From JAHRAW01 sp963693025 (lineage in GTDB: Bacteria; Pseudomonadota; Gammaproteobacteria; Arenicellales; Poriferihabitantaceae), in assembly GCA_963693025.1 (NCBI GenBank), contig OY843749.1, positions 2,356,001 through 2,420,000 on the forward strand: a stretch of 64,000 nt of DNA, written 5' to 3'. A program made the translations under genes and the position numbers. The notes under the pieces were generated by a model. That model was given only the letters and a program-made list of their open reading frames with translations, ran no database searches and was not told the DNA's origin. Shown in pieces: positions 1-7,765 of the stretch. The first letter of the stretch is position 1. Every line of letters starts with the position of its first letter.

Positions 1-22
1 CTCAGGTTTTCGGTGACGGTTT

Positions 23-50
23 GCCACCCGCCGGGCAAGCGGCGGGTGGC
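23..50 (-). terminator. GC-rich hairpin after the NHLP precursor array
   Basis: Two 10-base arms (positions 23-32 and 41-50) are perfect reverse complements around an 8-base loop, just past the stop codon of the last precursor gene on the minus strand. No clear T-run follows, so it may be an attenuator, an mRNA-stabilising hairpin or a weak terminator between the precursors and downstream genes that lie beyond the window. Confidence 0.35.
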
Positions 51-72
51 GCCGTATGATGAAAGACTTGCG

Positions 73-501
73 TTACCAGCGCCGTCCCTGCCTGTCCTCC
101 ACCGGTCGGTAACCGCTGCCGTCGGTGGGGTCGCGATTACCTTGGAAGCCGCCTTGTTGCACGAGGTTATTGAAACCGGCTGTTATCCGCGCCCAGTCGG
201 CCCGGGAGTAACCGGCGGCGCTGACCTGCCCCAGCATTTCATCCGACATCTCGCCCGTGGCCTCCGCCGCCATCGTGTCCTCATCCGGCAGCACGATATG
301 AATCTCTTTGGGCTGACGGTGATGAACCACCACGGTGGTGTCCTCCGGCATCGGCGAGCCGATGAGTTTCCCCAGCGTCTCGCGCGGGTCGGTGTCAAAC
401 TCGGCGCGAAACTCTTCGTTCTCGCCATACAACTGCGACACTTGCGCCATCGCCATTTCAGGCGTTACCGCGGGTTGGTTTTCGGTGTTTTCGTTTTTCA
501 T
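73..501 (-). CDS. NHLP-type RiPP precursor peptide 1 (142 aa, long core)
   Basis: This is the fourth gene in transcription order of a tandem precursor array. Residues 1 to about 95 form a nitrile-hydratase-alpha-like leader: an amphipathic start with EMAMAQVSQLYG, then FRAEFDTDPRETLGKLIG, then an HIVLP strand and a closing SDEMLGQVSAAG segment. In the NHLP family such leaders recruit modifying enzymes and are removed near a Gly-Gly or Ala-Gly site. The remaining ~47 residues are a Gly-, Arg- and Asn-rich putative core with no cysteine, ending in RRW, and much longer than its siblings' cores. The ATG has a GAGAGGT ribosome-binding site. What modification the core receives is unknown because any enzyme genes lie left of the window. 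Confidence 0.8.
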   Translation of the reverse strand: MKNENTENQPAVTPEMAMAQVSQLYGENEEFRAEFDTDPRETLGKLIGSPMPEDTTVVVHHRQPKEIHIVLPDEDTMAAEATGEMSDEMLGQVSAAGYSRADWARITAGFNNLVQQGGFQGNRDPTDGSGYRPVEDRQGRRW

Positions 502-582
502 AACTGATACCTCTCTTGATGTTAAAAATTAGCGTTACCGCCCCACCTGGCAAGCCGCCTTCGGCTCGCCCCGGCGTGGCGC

Positions 583-945
583 CTAGGGATAGGGACGCCT
601 AAGAACGGCCTCCTGAAATATATTCACCATTTGCCGAAGCTCAGCGACGCTATGGAAGCCGGCGCTGACCTGCCCCAGCATTTCATCCGACATCTCGCCG
701 CGGGCCTCCGCCGTCATCGTGTCCGCATCCGGCAGCACGATATGAATCTCTTTGGGCTGGCGGTGATGAACCACCACGGTGGTGTCCTCCGGCATCGGCG
801 AGCCGATGAGTCTCCCCAGCGTCTCGCGCGGGTCGGCATCAAAATCGGCGCGAAACTCTTCGCTCTCGCCATACAACTGCGACACCTGCGCCATCGCCAT
901 TTCAAGCGTTACCGCGGGTTGATTTTCGGTGTTTTCGTTTTTCAT
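583..945 (-). CDS. NHLP-type RiPP precursor peptide 2 (120 aa)
   Basis: The leader is nearly identical to those of its neighbours (AMAQVSQLYG, DPRETLGRLIGSP, VVVHHRQPKEIHIVLP, SDEMLGQVSAG). It is followed by a ~26-residue core starting GFHSVAEL and ending RRPYP. The core has no Cys, one Ser and no Thr, so classical lanthipeptide or thiopeptide chemistry is unlikely. I chose the ATG at 945 over the longer open frame to 996 because it aligns with the MKNENTENQP start of precursor 1. The leader DNA is almost identical to that of precursor 3, suggesting a recent duplication or gene conversion. The core is the divergent part. Confidence 0.8.
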   Translation of the reverse strand: MKNENTENQPAVTLEMAMAQVSQLYGESEEFRADFDADPRETLGRLIGSPMPEDTTVVVHHRQPKEIHIVLPDADTMTAEARGEMSDEMLGQVSAGFHSVAELRQMVNIFQEAVLRRPYP

Positions 946-1025
946 AACCGATGCCTCTCTTGCCGTAAAAATTAGCGTTACCGCCCCGCCCGGCAAACCG
1001 CCTTCGGCTCGCCCCGGCGTGGCGC

Positions 1026-1385
1026 TTAGGGATAACGCCTAATGAGTTCTTCTCGAAATCTCATCATGTTCTGAATATAACCGACGCTGAAACCGATGCC
1101 GGCGTTGACCTGCCCCAGCGATTCATCCGACATCTCGCCGCGGGCCTCCGCCGTCATCGTGTCCGCATCCGGCAGCACGATATGAATTTCTTTGGGCTGG
1201 CGGTGATGAACCACCACGGTGGTGTCCTCCGGCATCGGCGAGCCGATGAGTCTCCCCAGCGTCTCGCGCGGGTCGGCATCAAAATCGGCGCGAAACTCTT
1301 CGCTCTCGCCATACAACTGTGACACCTGCGCCATCGCCATTTCAGGCGTTACCGCGGGTTGATTTTCGGGTTTTTCGTTTGACAT
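1026..1385 (-). CDS. NHLP-type RiPP precursor peptide 3 (119 aa)
   Basis: This has the same NHLP leader architecture as its neighbours, starting MSNEKPENQP with a strong AGGAGG ribosome-binding site a few bases upstream. The leader ends at SDESLGQVNAG. The core of about 25 residues starts with IGFSVGY, is rich in Met, Arg and aromatics, and ends in RRYP, close to the RRPYP end of precursor 2. No cysteine is present anywhere in it. The short spacer to precursor 2 repeats the spacer between precursors 2 and 1, so the duplication unit is gene plus spacer. Confidence 0.8.
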   Translation of the reverse strand: MSNEKPENQPAVTPEMAMAQVSQLYGESEEFRADFDADPRETLGRLIGSPMPEDTTVVVHHRQPKEIHIVLPDADTMTAEARGEMSDESLGQVNAGIGFSVGYIQNMMRFREELIRRYP

Positions 1386-1466
1386 GATTGCCTCCTAAAT
1401 GTTGAGTTTGCCGGTCTGCGACCGCCCCGCTTGTTCGTCACGGCGGGTAACCGCCGCCGCCGTCGC

Positions 1467-1808
1467 TCAAGGAGGCCATCTGAACCCAAACATCGCGGGG
1501 TTGAAGAAACTGGTTCCGTAGCCGGCGTTGACCTTGCCCAGCAGGTCATCCGACACAACACCCGAGGCTTCCGCCGCCAGCACATCCGCATCCGGCAACA
1601 CGATGTGAATCTCGTCGGGCTGGCGGTGGTGAACCACTACGTTGGTGTCATCCGGCAGCGGCGAGCCGGCGAGTTTCCCCAGCGTCTCGCGCGGGTCGGC
1701 GTCAAAAACGGTGCGAAACTCCTCGTTCTCGACATACAACTGCGACACCTGCGCCATCGCCATTTCAAACGTTATCGCGGGTTGCTCTTCGGGTTTTTCG
1801 TTCGACAT
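1467..1808 (-). CDS. NHLP-type RiPP precursor peptide 4 (113 aa, first in the operon)
   Basis: This is the promoter-proximal member of the array and its most divergent leader (LYVENEEFRTVFDADPRETLGKLAG, then a HIVLP strand and DDLLGKVNAG, written in parts). The putative core is the shortest: about 18 residues, glycine and phenylalanine rich, ending FGFRWPP. The ATG at 1808 has a GAGGAGG ribosome-binding site. The four genes share leaders but not cores, the usual layout when one set of enzymes acts on several substrates. It lies divergent from the cysteine synthase gene. Confidence 0.78.
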   Translation of the reverse strand: MSNEKPEEQPAITFEMAMAQVSQLYVENEEFRTVFDADPRETLGKLAGSPLPDDTNVVVHHRQPDEIHIVLPDADVLAAEASGVVSDDLLGKVNAGYGTSFFNPAMFGFRWPP

Positions 1809-1857
1809 GATTGCCTCCTCAATGTTGAGTTTGTCGGTCTGCGAGCGCCTGCAAGGC

Positions 1858-1886
1858 AAGTTACGCAAGCCGTTTGGGATTGTAAA
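1858..1886 (-). promoter_or_regulatory. Candidate promoter of the NHLP precursor operon
   Basis: On the minus strand TTTACA (1886-1881) is followed after 17 bases by TAACTT (1863-1858), about 50 bases before the first precursor ATG. The -35 is good and the -10 weak, so this is tentative. Confidence 0.35.
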
Positions 1887-1947
1887 ACATTTTTTCGCTC
1901 TCGCGGCAAGTTGTTCTATACACGCGCCCGCGCGCCCGCCGCTATTC

Positions 1948-1953
1948 TATAAT
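1948..1953 (+). promoter_or_regulatory. Candidate -10 box upstream of cysK
   Basis: A perfect TATAAT lies 30 bases before the cysteine synthase ATG. I see no good -35 at the right spacing. Similar isolated TATAAT boxes precede accA, the MotA-like gene and the cytochrome gene. Confidence 0.35.
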
Positions 1954-1982
1954 GCCCCGACAAGGCGGACCACCGAAGCGCG

Positions 1983-2903
1983 ATGAAATACGACAACATT
2001 CTGGCAACCATCGGCGCCACGCCGGCGGTCAGACTCAACAAACTGGGCGGCGGCTTGGGCGATTCCGAGCGCCGGCTATGGGTCAAACTGGAATCTTTCA
2101 ACCCCGCCGGCTCGGTCAAGGACCGCCCGGCGTTGCGGATGATAGAGGACGCCGAAGCGGACGGCGCGCTCACGCCCGGCGATGTCATCATCGAGCCGAC
2201 CTCCGGCAACACCGGCATCGGCCTCGCCATGGTGGCGGCGGTCAAGGGATACCGCGCGGTTTTCGTGATGGCGGAGGACATGAGCGAAGAGCGCCGGCAA
2301 ATCCTGCGCGCGTATGGCGGCGAGGTGATTTTGACGCCGGCGGACAAAGGCACCGTGGGCGCGATTGAGGAAGCGCGGCGGCTGGAAAAGGAAAAGGGCT
2401 ATTTCTTCGTCGGCCAGCACTACAACCCGTCCAACCCGGCCTCCCACGAGCAAACCGCCGATGAAATCTGGGACGACTTCGGCGACGCGCTGGCGGCGGT
2501 GGTGCTGACCACCGGCACCGGCGGAACGGTCACCGGTCTCGGCATCCACCTGCGCAAAAAACACCCGGCAATCAAACTCATCGCCACCGAGCCGGCGGAC
2601 TCGCCCATCCTGACCCGCGGCATCGCCTGCAAACACAAAATCATGGGCACCGCCCCCGGCTTCATCCCCGACACGCTAGACCCAAACGCCTACGACGAAG
2701 TCATCCCCGTCACCACCAAACAAGCCTACCGCACCACCCGCGACCTGGCGCAACAAGAAGGAATCTTCACCGGAATCTCCTCCGGCGCCGCCACCCACGC
2801 CATGCTAACCCTATCTACCCGCCCCGAATACCACGGCGAGACTTTGCTGGCGATTCTTCCTGACACTGGGGAGCGTTATTTGAGTACTGATGTTTGGGGG
2901 TGA
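1983..2903 (+). CDS. cysK: Cysteine synthase (O-acetylserine sulfhydrylase)
   Basis: The 306-residue protein is a PLP-dependent fold-type II enzyme that makes cysteine from O-acetylserine and sulfide in the cytoplasm. The PLP lysine sits in NPAGSVKDR (K46), the substrate loop is EPTSGNTGIGLA, and the phosphate-binding loop is TTGTGGTVTGLG. GISSGAA and PDTGERYLST near the C-terminus are typical of CysK/CysM proteins. The length and C-terminus fit CysK slightly better than CysM, but the two are hard to separate by eye. It is divergent from the precursor array and followed by a palindromic repeat. The last ~70 bases switch abruptly to G/T-rich codons. Confidence 0.9.
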   Translation: MKYDNILATIGATPAVRLNKLGGGLGDSERRLWVKLESFNPAGSVKDRPALRMIEDAEADGALTPGDVIIEPTSGNTGIGLAMVAAVKGYRAVFVMAEDMSEERRQILRAYGGEVILTPADKGTVGAIEEARRLEKEKGYFFVGQHYNPSNPASHEQTADEIWDDFGDALAAVVLTTGTGGTVTGLGIHLRKKHPAIKLIATEPADSPILTRGIACKHKIMGTAPGFIPDTLDPNAYDEVIPVTTKQAYRTTRDLAQQEGIFTGISSGAATHAMLTLSTRPEYHGETLLAILPDTGERYLSTDVWG

Positions 2904-2961
2904 TGCCTTACAACAAACCAACAACAAACACGCACCGTCCGCCCGCCATTCCCCATCGCCT

Positions 2962-3196
2962 CGTCATTCCCCACCACCTCGTCATTCCCAAGTACTCGTC
3001 ATTCTCGAGCGTTAGTGTCCGTTGCCGCCGCGCTTCTTCTTTTAAGCGGCGGCTTACGGACACTTACGACCTCGGGAATCTCCCTAAGACTGGCACGGGC
3101 TTTGTTCAAATTCACGCTAGCCTTAGGGAGATTCCCGAAGGTGATGAAAAATATAGTCGCTGTCGCTCCTTATTTTTCTATCATTCGAGAATGACG
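2962..3196. repeat. Intergenic palindromic element, one full copy plus end fragments
   Basis: The full copy (2997-3196) begins CGTCATTCTCGA and ends with the inverted TCGAGAATGACG. It contains hairpin 1 (GTGTCCG...CGGACAC enclosing a GCCGCCGC/GCGGCGGC stem) and hairpin 2 (TCGGGAATCTCCCTAA paired with TTAGGGAGATTCCCGA). Two partial CGTCATTCC ends precede it. It fills the gap between the convergent cysK and alkA genes. Confidence 0.9.
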
Positions 3197-3238
3197 AGTA
3201 AAAGGAAATGACGAGAAGTAGGTCCCGCCTCCCCACAA

Positions 3239-3889
3239 CTAATCCAACGTCGCCGCCCCATAATACTTCCACATCAACAACGCCACACTACTTCGATGGG
3301 GCGACCATTTTTTTGACAGGGTTTCGGTTTTTTTAGCGTCCGGGCGTTGGTTCAGGGAGTGGTAGCGTTGTAGCGCGACTTGCAGGGCGAGGTCGGCGGC
3401 GGGGAAGATGTCGTTGTGGCCTAGTGCGAACATCGCGTAGATTTCCGCCGACCAGCGTCCGATTCCGCGCACCGTGAGCAACTCGGCGATGACGGATTCG
3501 GTGTCCAGTTGGCTAATCGCTTCGAGGTCGAGGGTTTTGTGCGCCACGCGTTGCGCGAGGCCGCGGGTGTATTCCACTTTTTGCCGGGAGAGACCGCATT
3601 GCCGCAACTGACCGGCGTCCCGGTTGAGGATTTTGCGGTGGGTGACTTGCCCCCGGCACAGCCTTTCCATGCGCCGCCATATCGTTGCGGCGGCGTGCGT
3701 GGAAAGTTGTTGCGAGACGATGACCCGCAGCAGCGTGGCAAACCCCGGCTCGCGCGCTCGCGGTTCGGGGCAGCCGAGCGCGTCGATTAAGCGTTGCAGT
3801 CCGGGGTCGAGCAACGCCGCGCGCTCCAGTTCGCGCATGACGGCGCGCGGCGTCGTCAAAGCCCGTTTCGCTTGCCGGGGGTTTATCAT
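3239..3889 (-). CDS. alkA: DNA-3-methyladenine glycosylase II (AlkA-type, HhH-GPD)
   Basis: The 216-residue base-excision repair glycosylase removes alkylated purines. The N-terminal part resembles the AlkA/MAG helical domain (LLRVIVSQQLSTHAA). The helix-hairpin-helix reads LTVRGIGRWSAEIYAMFAL and is followed by the GPD segment DIFPAADLAL, whose Asp is the expected catalytic residue. At this length it lacks the N-terminal AlkA_N domain of the E. coli enzyme and is closer to the shorter yeast MAG-type proteins. It is divergent from the response regulator with a ~60-base gap, and convergent with cysK across a palindromic repeat. Confidence 0.88.
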   Translation of the reverse strand: MINPRQAKRALTTPRAVMRELERAALLDPGLQRLIDALGCPEPRAREPGFATLLRVIVSQQLSTHAAATIWRRMERLCRGQVTHRKILNRDAGQLRQCGLSRQKVEYTRGLAQRVAHKTLDLEAISQLDTESVIAELLTVRGIGRWSAEIYAMFALGHNDIFPAADLALQVALQRYHSLNQRPDAKKTETLSKKWSPHRSSVALLMWKYYGAATLD

Positions 3890-3949
3890 TTACAATCGTC
3901 CGCATTTAGGTCGTGCGAGCGGAGTATATCCCGGCATCGAAAGCAACTC

Positions 3950-4630
3950 ATGCGCATACTGGTTATTGAAGATGACGCGGCAACCGCGGATTACATACGC
4001 AAGGGATTGCTCGAGGCCGGGCATTCGGCGGACATCGCCGCCGGCGGGGATGACGGGCTGGCGCTGGCTGCCAACGAGAATTATCACGCGCTGATTGTTG
4101 ACCGGATGCTGCCCAACCTCAACGGGCTGGCGCTGATTTCGGCGTTGCGAAAAAGCGGCAACACCACCCCGGCGTTGATTCTGAGCGCGCTCGGCGAAGT
4201 GGTTGACCGCGTCGAAGGGTTGCGTGCGGGCGGCGATGATTACCTGCCCAAACCGTTCGCCTTTTCCGAGTTGCTGGCGCGGCTGGAAGCGCTCGTGCGG
4301 CGCGCCACAGCGGAGGTTCAGCAAACCACGCTGACCGTCGGCGACCTGCGAATGGACTTGCTGACGCGCGAAGTGAAACGGGGCGAGACGCGCATCGCGC
4401 TGCAGCCGCGGGAATTCCGGCTGCTCGAATACCTGATGCGCCACAGCAATCAAGTGGTGACTCGAACGATGCTGCTGGAGAATGTGTGGGACTATCATTT
4501 TGACCCGCAGACCAATGTCATCGATGTCCATATTAGCCGCTTGCGGCGCAAAATAGACAAGCATTTCGACTCGCCCCTGCTCAACACCGTGCGCGGCGCC
4601 GGGTATATCCTGCGTGAAAACAAAGCGTAG
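3950..4630 (+). CDS. OmpR/PhoB-family response regulator
   Basis: The 226-residue transcription factor has an N-terminal receiver domain (acidic pocket EDD near residues 7-9, phospho-acceptor D51 in IVDRMLP, conserved Lys in YLPKPF). Its C-terminal winged helix has LQPREFRLLEYL and VDVHISRLRRKID. The ATG at 3950 gives the canonical MRILVIEDD start, so the longer upstream open frame is rejected. It overlaps the following kinase gene by 17 bases, so the two are translationally coupled. The closest well-known group is the heavy-metal or QseB-like branch, but the target genes cannot be inferred here. Confidence 0.93.
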   Translation: MRILVIEDDAATADYIRKGLLEAGHSADIAAGGDDGLALAANENYHALIVDRMLPNLNGLALISALRKSGNTTPALILSALGEVVDRVEGLRAGGDDYLPKPFAFSELLARLEALVRRATAEVQQTTLTVGDLRMDLLTREVKRGETRIALQPREFRLLEYLMRHSNQVVTRTMLLENVWDYHFDPQTNVIDVHISRLRRKIDKHFDSPLLNTVRGAGYILRENKA

Positions 4631-6026
4631 GTTGTTGCACAGTTATACCTCGCGGCTGACGCTGCTGTATGCGCTGATTTTCAGCGCCTCGACGCTGTTC
4701 CTGTTTTATTTTTTCTACCTGTTCACCGCGTCGTATATGAGCGAGCAGGTGGACAACACCATCGAGAACGAAATCCAGGGATTGGCGGAGCGTTACGATG
4801 GCGGCGGGCTGGAATCCCTCGCCGCGTTGATCGCCGCGCGCGTGCGCCGCCAGCAGGCGCAGACCACCGGCGATTGGATTTACCTGCTGACCACGCGGGC
4901 TTTCCAACCGCTGGTCGGCAACCTCAACCAGTGGCCGCAGAACACCACGGCGGACGGCGATTGGATTGAGTTCGCGCTCGTCATCAACCGCGAGACCGGC
5001 GAGAACCACCTGGCGCGCGCCAAAGTTTTCCGCCTGCCGGGGCGCTACCGGTTGCTGGTCGGGCAGGACATCAACCAGTTGACCGAAGCCAAGCGCCGAA
5101 TCGTCCGCGCGCTCGCCTGGGGGTTGGTGATTATGTTGTTGCCGGCGTTCGTCGGCGGCTTCGTGCTCGGACGCCGCGCGGTTCATAAAATCGAGCGCAT
5201 CAACCAAACCGCGCGCAGCATCATGTCCGGCGACCTGTCGCGCCGCGTGCCGCTGACCACCGACAACGATGACTTCGACCAGGTCGCGGAAAACTTGAAC
5301 CGGATGCTCGACCGCATTCAACAACTGATGGAAGACATCCGCCGGGTTTCCGACAACATCGCCCACGATTTGCGCACGCCGCTTGCGCGCTTGCGCCAGC
5401 ATCTGGAAGAGGCGAGGCGGCGGGAGTATGCGGACGCGCGCTCGGCGCACGACTTGGAAAACGCGATTGCGGAAGCGGACTCGCTGCTGTCCACCTTCAA
5501 CGCCTTGTTGCGCATCGCCCGAATCGAAGCGGGACAAATCGCATCCGGCGTCGGCGACATAGACTTCCACACCCTGATGGAAGACGCCATCGAATTTTAC
5601 GAGCCGCTGGCGGAAGAGAAACGGCAGCGTTTGGAAGCCGCCCTGCAATCCGGCATCACATCGCGCGGCGACCGCGACCTGATGTTTCAAGCGCTCGCCA
5701 ACGTCATCGAAAACGCCATCAAATACGCCCCGCCCCACACCCGCATCGCCATCTCGCTAACACGCCAAAACGCCGAAGCCATCATCACCATAGCCGACAA
5801 CGGCCCCGGCATCCCCTCGGCGCAACACGAAAAAGTCTTCCGCCGTTTTTACCGGCTGGACCAAAGCCGGGGGTCAACCGGCAACGGGCTGGGGTTGAGC
5901 CTGGTCTCCGCTGTTATCGCCATGCATAATGGGTGTATTGAATTGCAAGATAATGAGCCGGGGTTGAAAACGGTTATTCGGTTGCCGTTGGGGGGCGATT
6001 CAAAACAACCCCACCTCACACATTAA
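4614..6026 (+). CDS. Membrane sensor histidine kinase
   Basis: The 470-residue inner-membrane kinase is the partner of the preceding regulator. TM1 is near residues 15-38, a ~125-residue periplasmic sensor follows, and TM2 is near 165-185. Next come a HAMP domain, the HisKA phospho-acceptor box NIAHDLRTPLARLR (His near 250), and a HATPase domain with N box NVIENAIKYA, G1 box DNGPGIP and G2 box GNGLGLSLV. The start is a GTG inside the regulator gene. The 3' end overlaps the convergent ychF by 11 bases, so no terminator lies between them. The signal sensed is unknown. Confidence 0.93.
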   Translation: MKTKRRLLHSYTSRLTLLYALIFSASTLFLFYFFYLFTASYMSEQVDNTIENEIQGLAERYDGGGLESLAALIAARVRRQQAQTTGDWIYLLTTRAFQPLVGNLNQWPQNTTADGDWIEFALVINRETGENHLARAKVFRLPGRYRLLVGQDINQLTEAKRRIVRALAWGLVIMLLPAFVGGFVLGRRAVHKIERINQTARSIMSGDLSRRVPLTTDNDDFDQVAENLNRMLDRIQQLMEDIRRVSDNIAHDLRTPLARLRQHLEEARRREYADARSAHDLENAIAEADSLLSTFNALLRIARIEAGQIASGVGDIDFHTLMEDAIEFYEPLAEEKRQRLEAALQSGITSRGDRDLMFQALANVIENAIKYAPPHTRIAISLTRQNAEAIITIADNGPGIPSAQHEKVFRRFYRLDQSRGSTGNGLGLSLVSAVIAMHNGCIELQDNEPGLKTVIRLPLGGDSKQPHLTH

Positions 6027-7107
6027 ACCGAAAATGCATCACATCGCCATCTTGCACGACATAGTCTTTGCCTTCCAAGCGCAGGCGCCCCGCTTCCTTG
6101 GCGCCTTGTTCGCCGTTGTGGTGGATGTAGTCGGTGAAGGCGGTGGTTTCGGCTCGGATGAATCCTTTTTGGAAGTCGGTGTGGATGGCGCCGGCGGCTT
6201 CGGGGGCGCGGGTGCCTAGGGGGACTGTCCAGGCGCGCACTTCTTTGGGACCGGCGGTGAAATAGGTGTGCAGGCCGAGTAGTGAATAGCCGGCGCGGAT
6301 GAGGCGGTTGAGGCCCGGCTCGCGCAAGCCCATTTCGGCGAGGAAGAGCGCCGCTTCGCTTTCGCTGAGTTCGCTGAGTTCTTGCTCTATTGCCGCGCTG
6401 ATGGCGACCACCGGGGCGTTTTCTTCGGCGGCGATTTTTTCGATGGCGCTCACATGCGGATTGTCGCCGCCGTCCTCGCCGGTGTTGGCGATATACACCG
6501 TCGGTTTGGCGGTCAGAAAGCAGAGCGGTTTGAGGCGTTGCCACTGCGCCTCACTCAGCGTCATGGCGCGCAGGGAGTCGCCGCGGTCTAGGTGTTGTTT
6601 TACCTCGGTGAGCAAATCGCGCAGCGCCATCTGCGCTTTGTCGCCGGCTTTGCTGTGGGTTGCGGCGCGCTGCAACGCCTTGTCCGCGGTTTCCATGTCC
6701 GCGAGAATCAATTCGGTGTCGACGGTGTCAATATCGGCGGCGGGGTCGAGCGTGTCTCGCAGGTGCGTGATGGCGCTGTCGTCAAACGCGCGCACCACGT
6801 GCGCGATGGCATCGACTTCGCGGATGTGCGCCAGGAACCGGTTGCCCAGTCCCTCCCCGGCGGCGGCGCCGGCGACCAGCCCGGCAATGTCGACGAATTC
6901 AATCGTGGCGGGGATGACTTTTTTCGGCGCCACCAGCGCGGCGAGTTGCGCCAGCCGCTCATCGGGCACCGCGACCATGCCGACGTTGGGCTCGATGGTG
7001 CAGAACGCGTAGTTGGCAGCCTGCGCCGCGTTTGAGCGCGTGAGCGCGTTGAAGAGCGTGGACTTGCCGACATTCGGCAAGCCGACGATGCCGCACTTAA
7101 ATCCCAT
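6016..7107 (-). CDS. ychF: Redox-regulated ATPase YchF/OLA1 family
   Basis: The 363-residue protein matches the E. coli YchF length. It is an Obg-like P-loop protein that hydrolyses ATP rather than GTP and associates with ribosomes. The P-loop is GLPNVGKSTLFNALT and DIAGLV is the G3 segment. The G4 motif reads NTGE instead of NKxD, which is the known basis for ATP preference. A TGS domain occupies the C-terminus (FTAGPKEVRAWT through the HFRFNV end). MGFKCGIVGLP is the family start, so the upstream extension is rejected. Its start overlaps the 3' end of pth, and it is the last gene of the prs-rplY-pth-ychF operon. Confidence 0.95.
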   Translation of the reverse strand: MGFKCGIVGLPNVGKSTLFNALTRSNAAQAANYAFCTIEPNVGMVAVPDERLAQLAALVAPKKVIPATIEFVDIAGLVAGAAAGEGLGNRFLAHIREVDAIAHVVRAFDDSAITHLRDTLDPAADIDTVDTELILADMETADKALQRAATHSKAGDKAQMALRDLLTEVKQHLDRGDSLRAMTLSEAQWQRLKPLCFLTAKPTVYIANTGEDGGDNPHVSAIEKIAAEENAPVVAISAAIEQELSELSESEAALFLAEMGLREPGLNRLIRAGYSLLGLHTYFTAGPKEVRAWTVPLGTRAPEAAGAIHTDFQKGFIRAETTAFTDYIHHNGEQGAKEAGRLRLEGKDYVVQDGDVMHFRFNV

Positions 7108-7738
7108 GCCCGACCTCGCTTGCTTCCGCCCCCGCCTCAGCGCCGGCGCCCGCATCAGGCTCGGTATGCAACCGCGTCATCGCCGCTTCCAAATCGCCGC
7201 GGAGCACGTCGTCAATCGCATCCAGCGCGCGCGCCATCGCGTCGTCCATACGCATTCGGTCGTGCGCGTTGGGCTTGTTCAGCACATACGCCGACACATC
7301 CCGCCCCGGCCCCGGATGCCCGATGCCGATGCGCAGGCGCATGAAGTCGCGGCTGCCGAGCCGGGCGATGATGTCGCGCAGCCCGTTGTTGCCGCCGTGA
7401 CCGCCGGACATCTTGAGCCGCGCCACCCCCGGCGCGAGGTCGAGTTCGTCGTGAATGACCAGAATCTGCTCCGGCGGGATGCGGTAAAAAGACGCCAGCG
7501 GCGCGACCGCCTGGCCGCTGAGATTCATAAAGGTGTCCGGCACCATCACGCGCACCGTGCGACCGTCGCAAGGCATGCCGCCGACCTCGGCTTTGAAGCG
7601 CTTCTCGTAGGAAAAACTGATGCCCGCCGACGATTGCAAGCGCTCGATGAACTGAACCCCGGCGTTGTGCCGGGTGGCGGCATAGCGCTCGCCGGGGTTG
7701 CCCAGCCCGGCAATCAGGGCGATGCCCGATTGCGCCAT
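7097..7738 (-). CDS. pth: Peptidyl-tRNA hydrolase
   Basis: The 213-residue Pth recycles peptidyl-tRNAs released prematurely from ribosomes. Visible signatures are GLGNPGERYAATRHNAG with the catalytic His (H24), PDTFMNLSG, the catalytic Asp in IHDELDL, and SGGHGGNNGLRDI. The last ~20 residues are an Ala/Gly/Glu-rich tail that goes beyond the usual end. The order rplY-pth-ychF is the standard gammaproteobacterial arrangement. Confidence 0.95.
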   Translation of the reverse strand: MAQSGIALIAGLGNPGERYAATRHNAGVQFIERLQSSAGISFSYEKRFKAEVGGMPCDGRTVRVMVPDTFMNLSGQAVAPLASFYRIPPEQILVIHDELDLAPGVARLKMSGGHGGNNGLRDIIARLGSRDFMRLRIGIGHPGPGRDVSAYVLNKPNAHDRMRMDDAMARALDAIDDVLRGDLEAAMTRLHTEPDAGAGAEAGAEASEVGHGI

Positions 7739-7765
7739 CGCGTGCTACCGGCTCAGGCCGGGCGG

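Noticed and set aside
23..50. Definite intrinsic terminator after the precursor array
   Set aside because: The hairpin is strong but there is no U-tract on the transcribed strand, so it is reported only as a low-confidence hairpin.
13..507. Plus-strand ORF of 164 codons opposite precursor 1
   Set aside because: It is antisense to a clearly recognisable NHLP precursor, and similar antisense frames appear opposite the other copies only because the leaders are duplicated.
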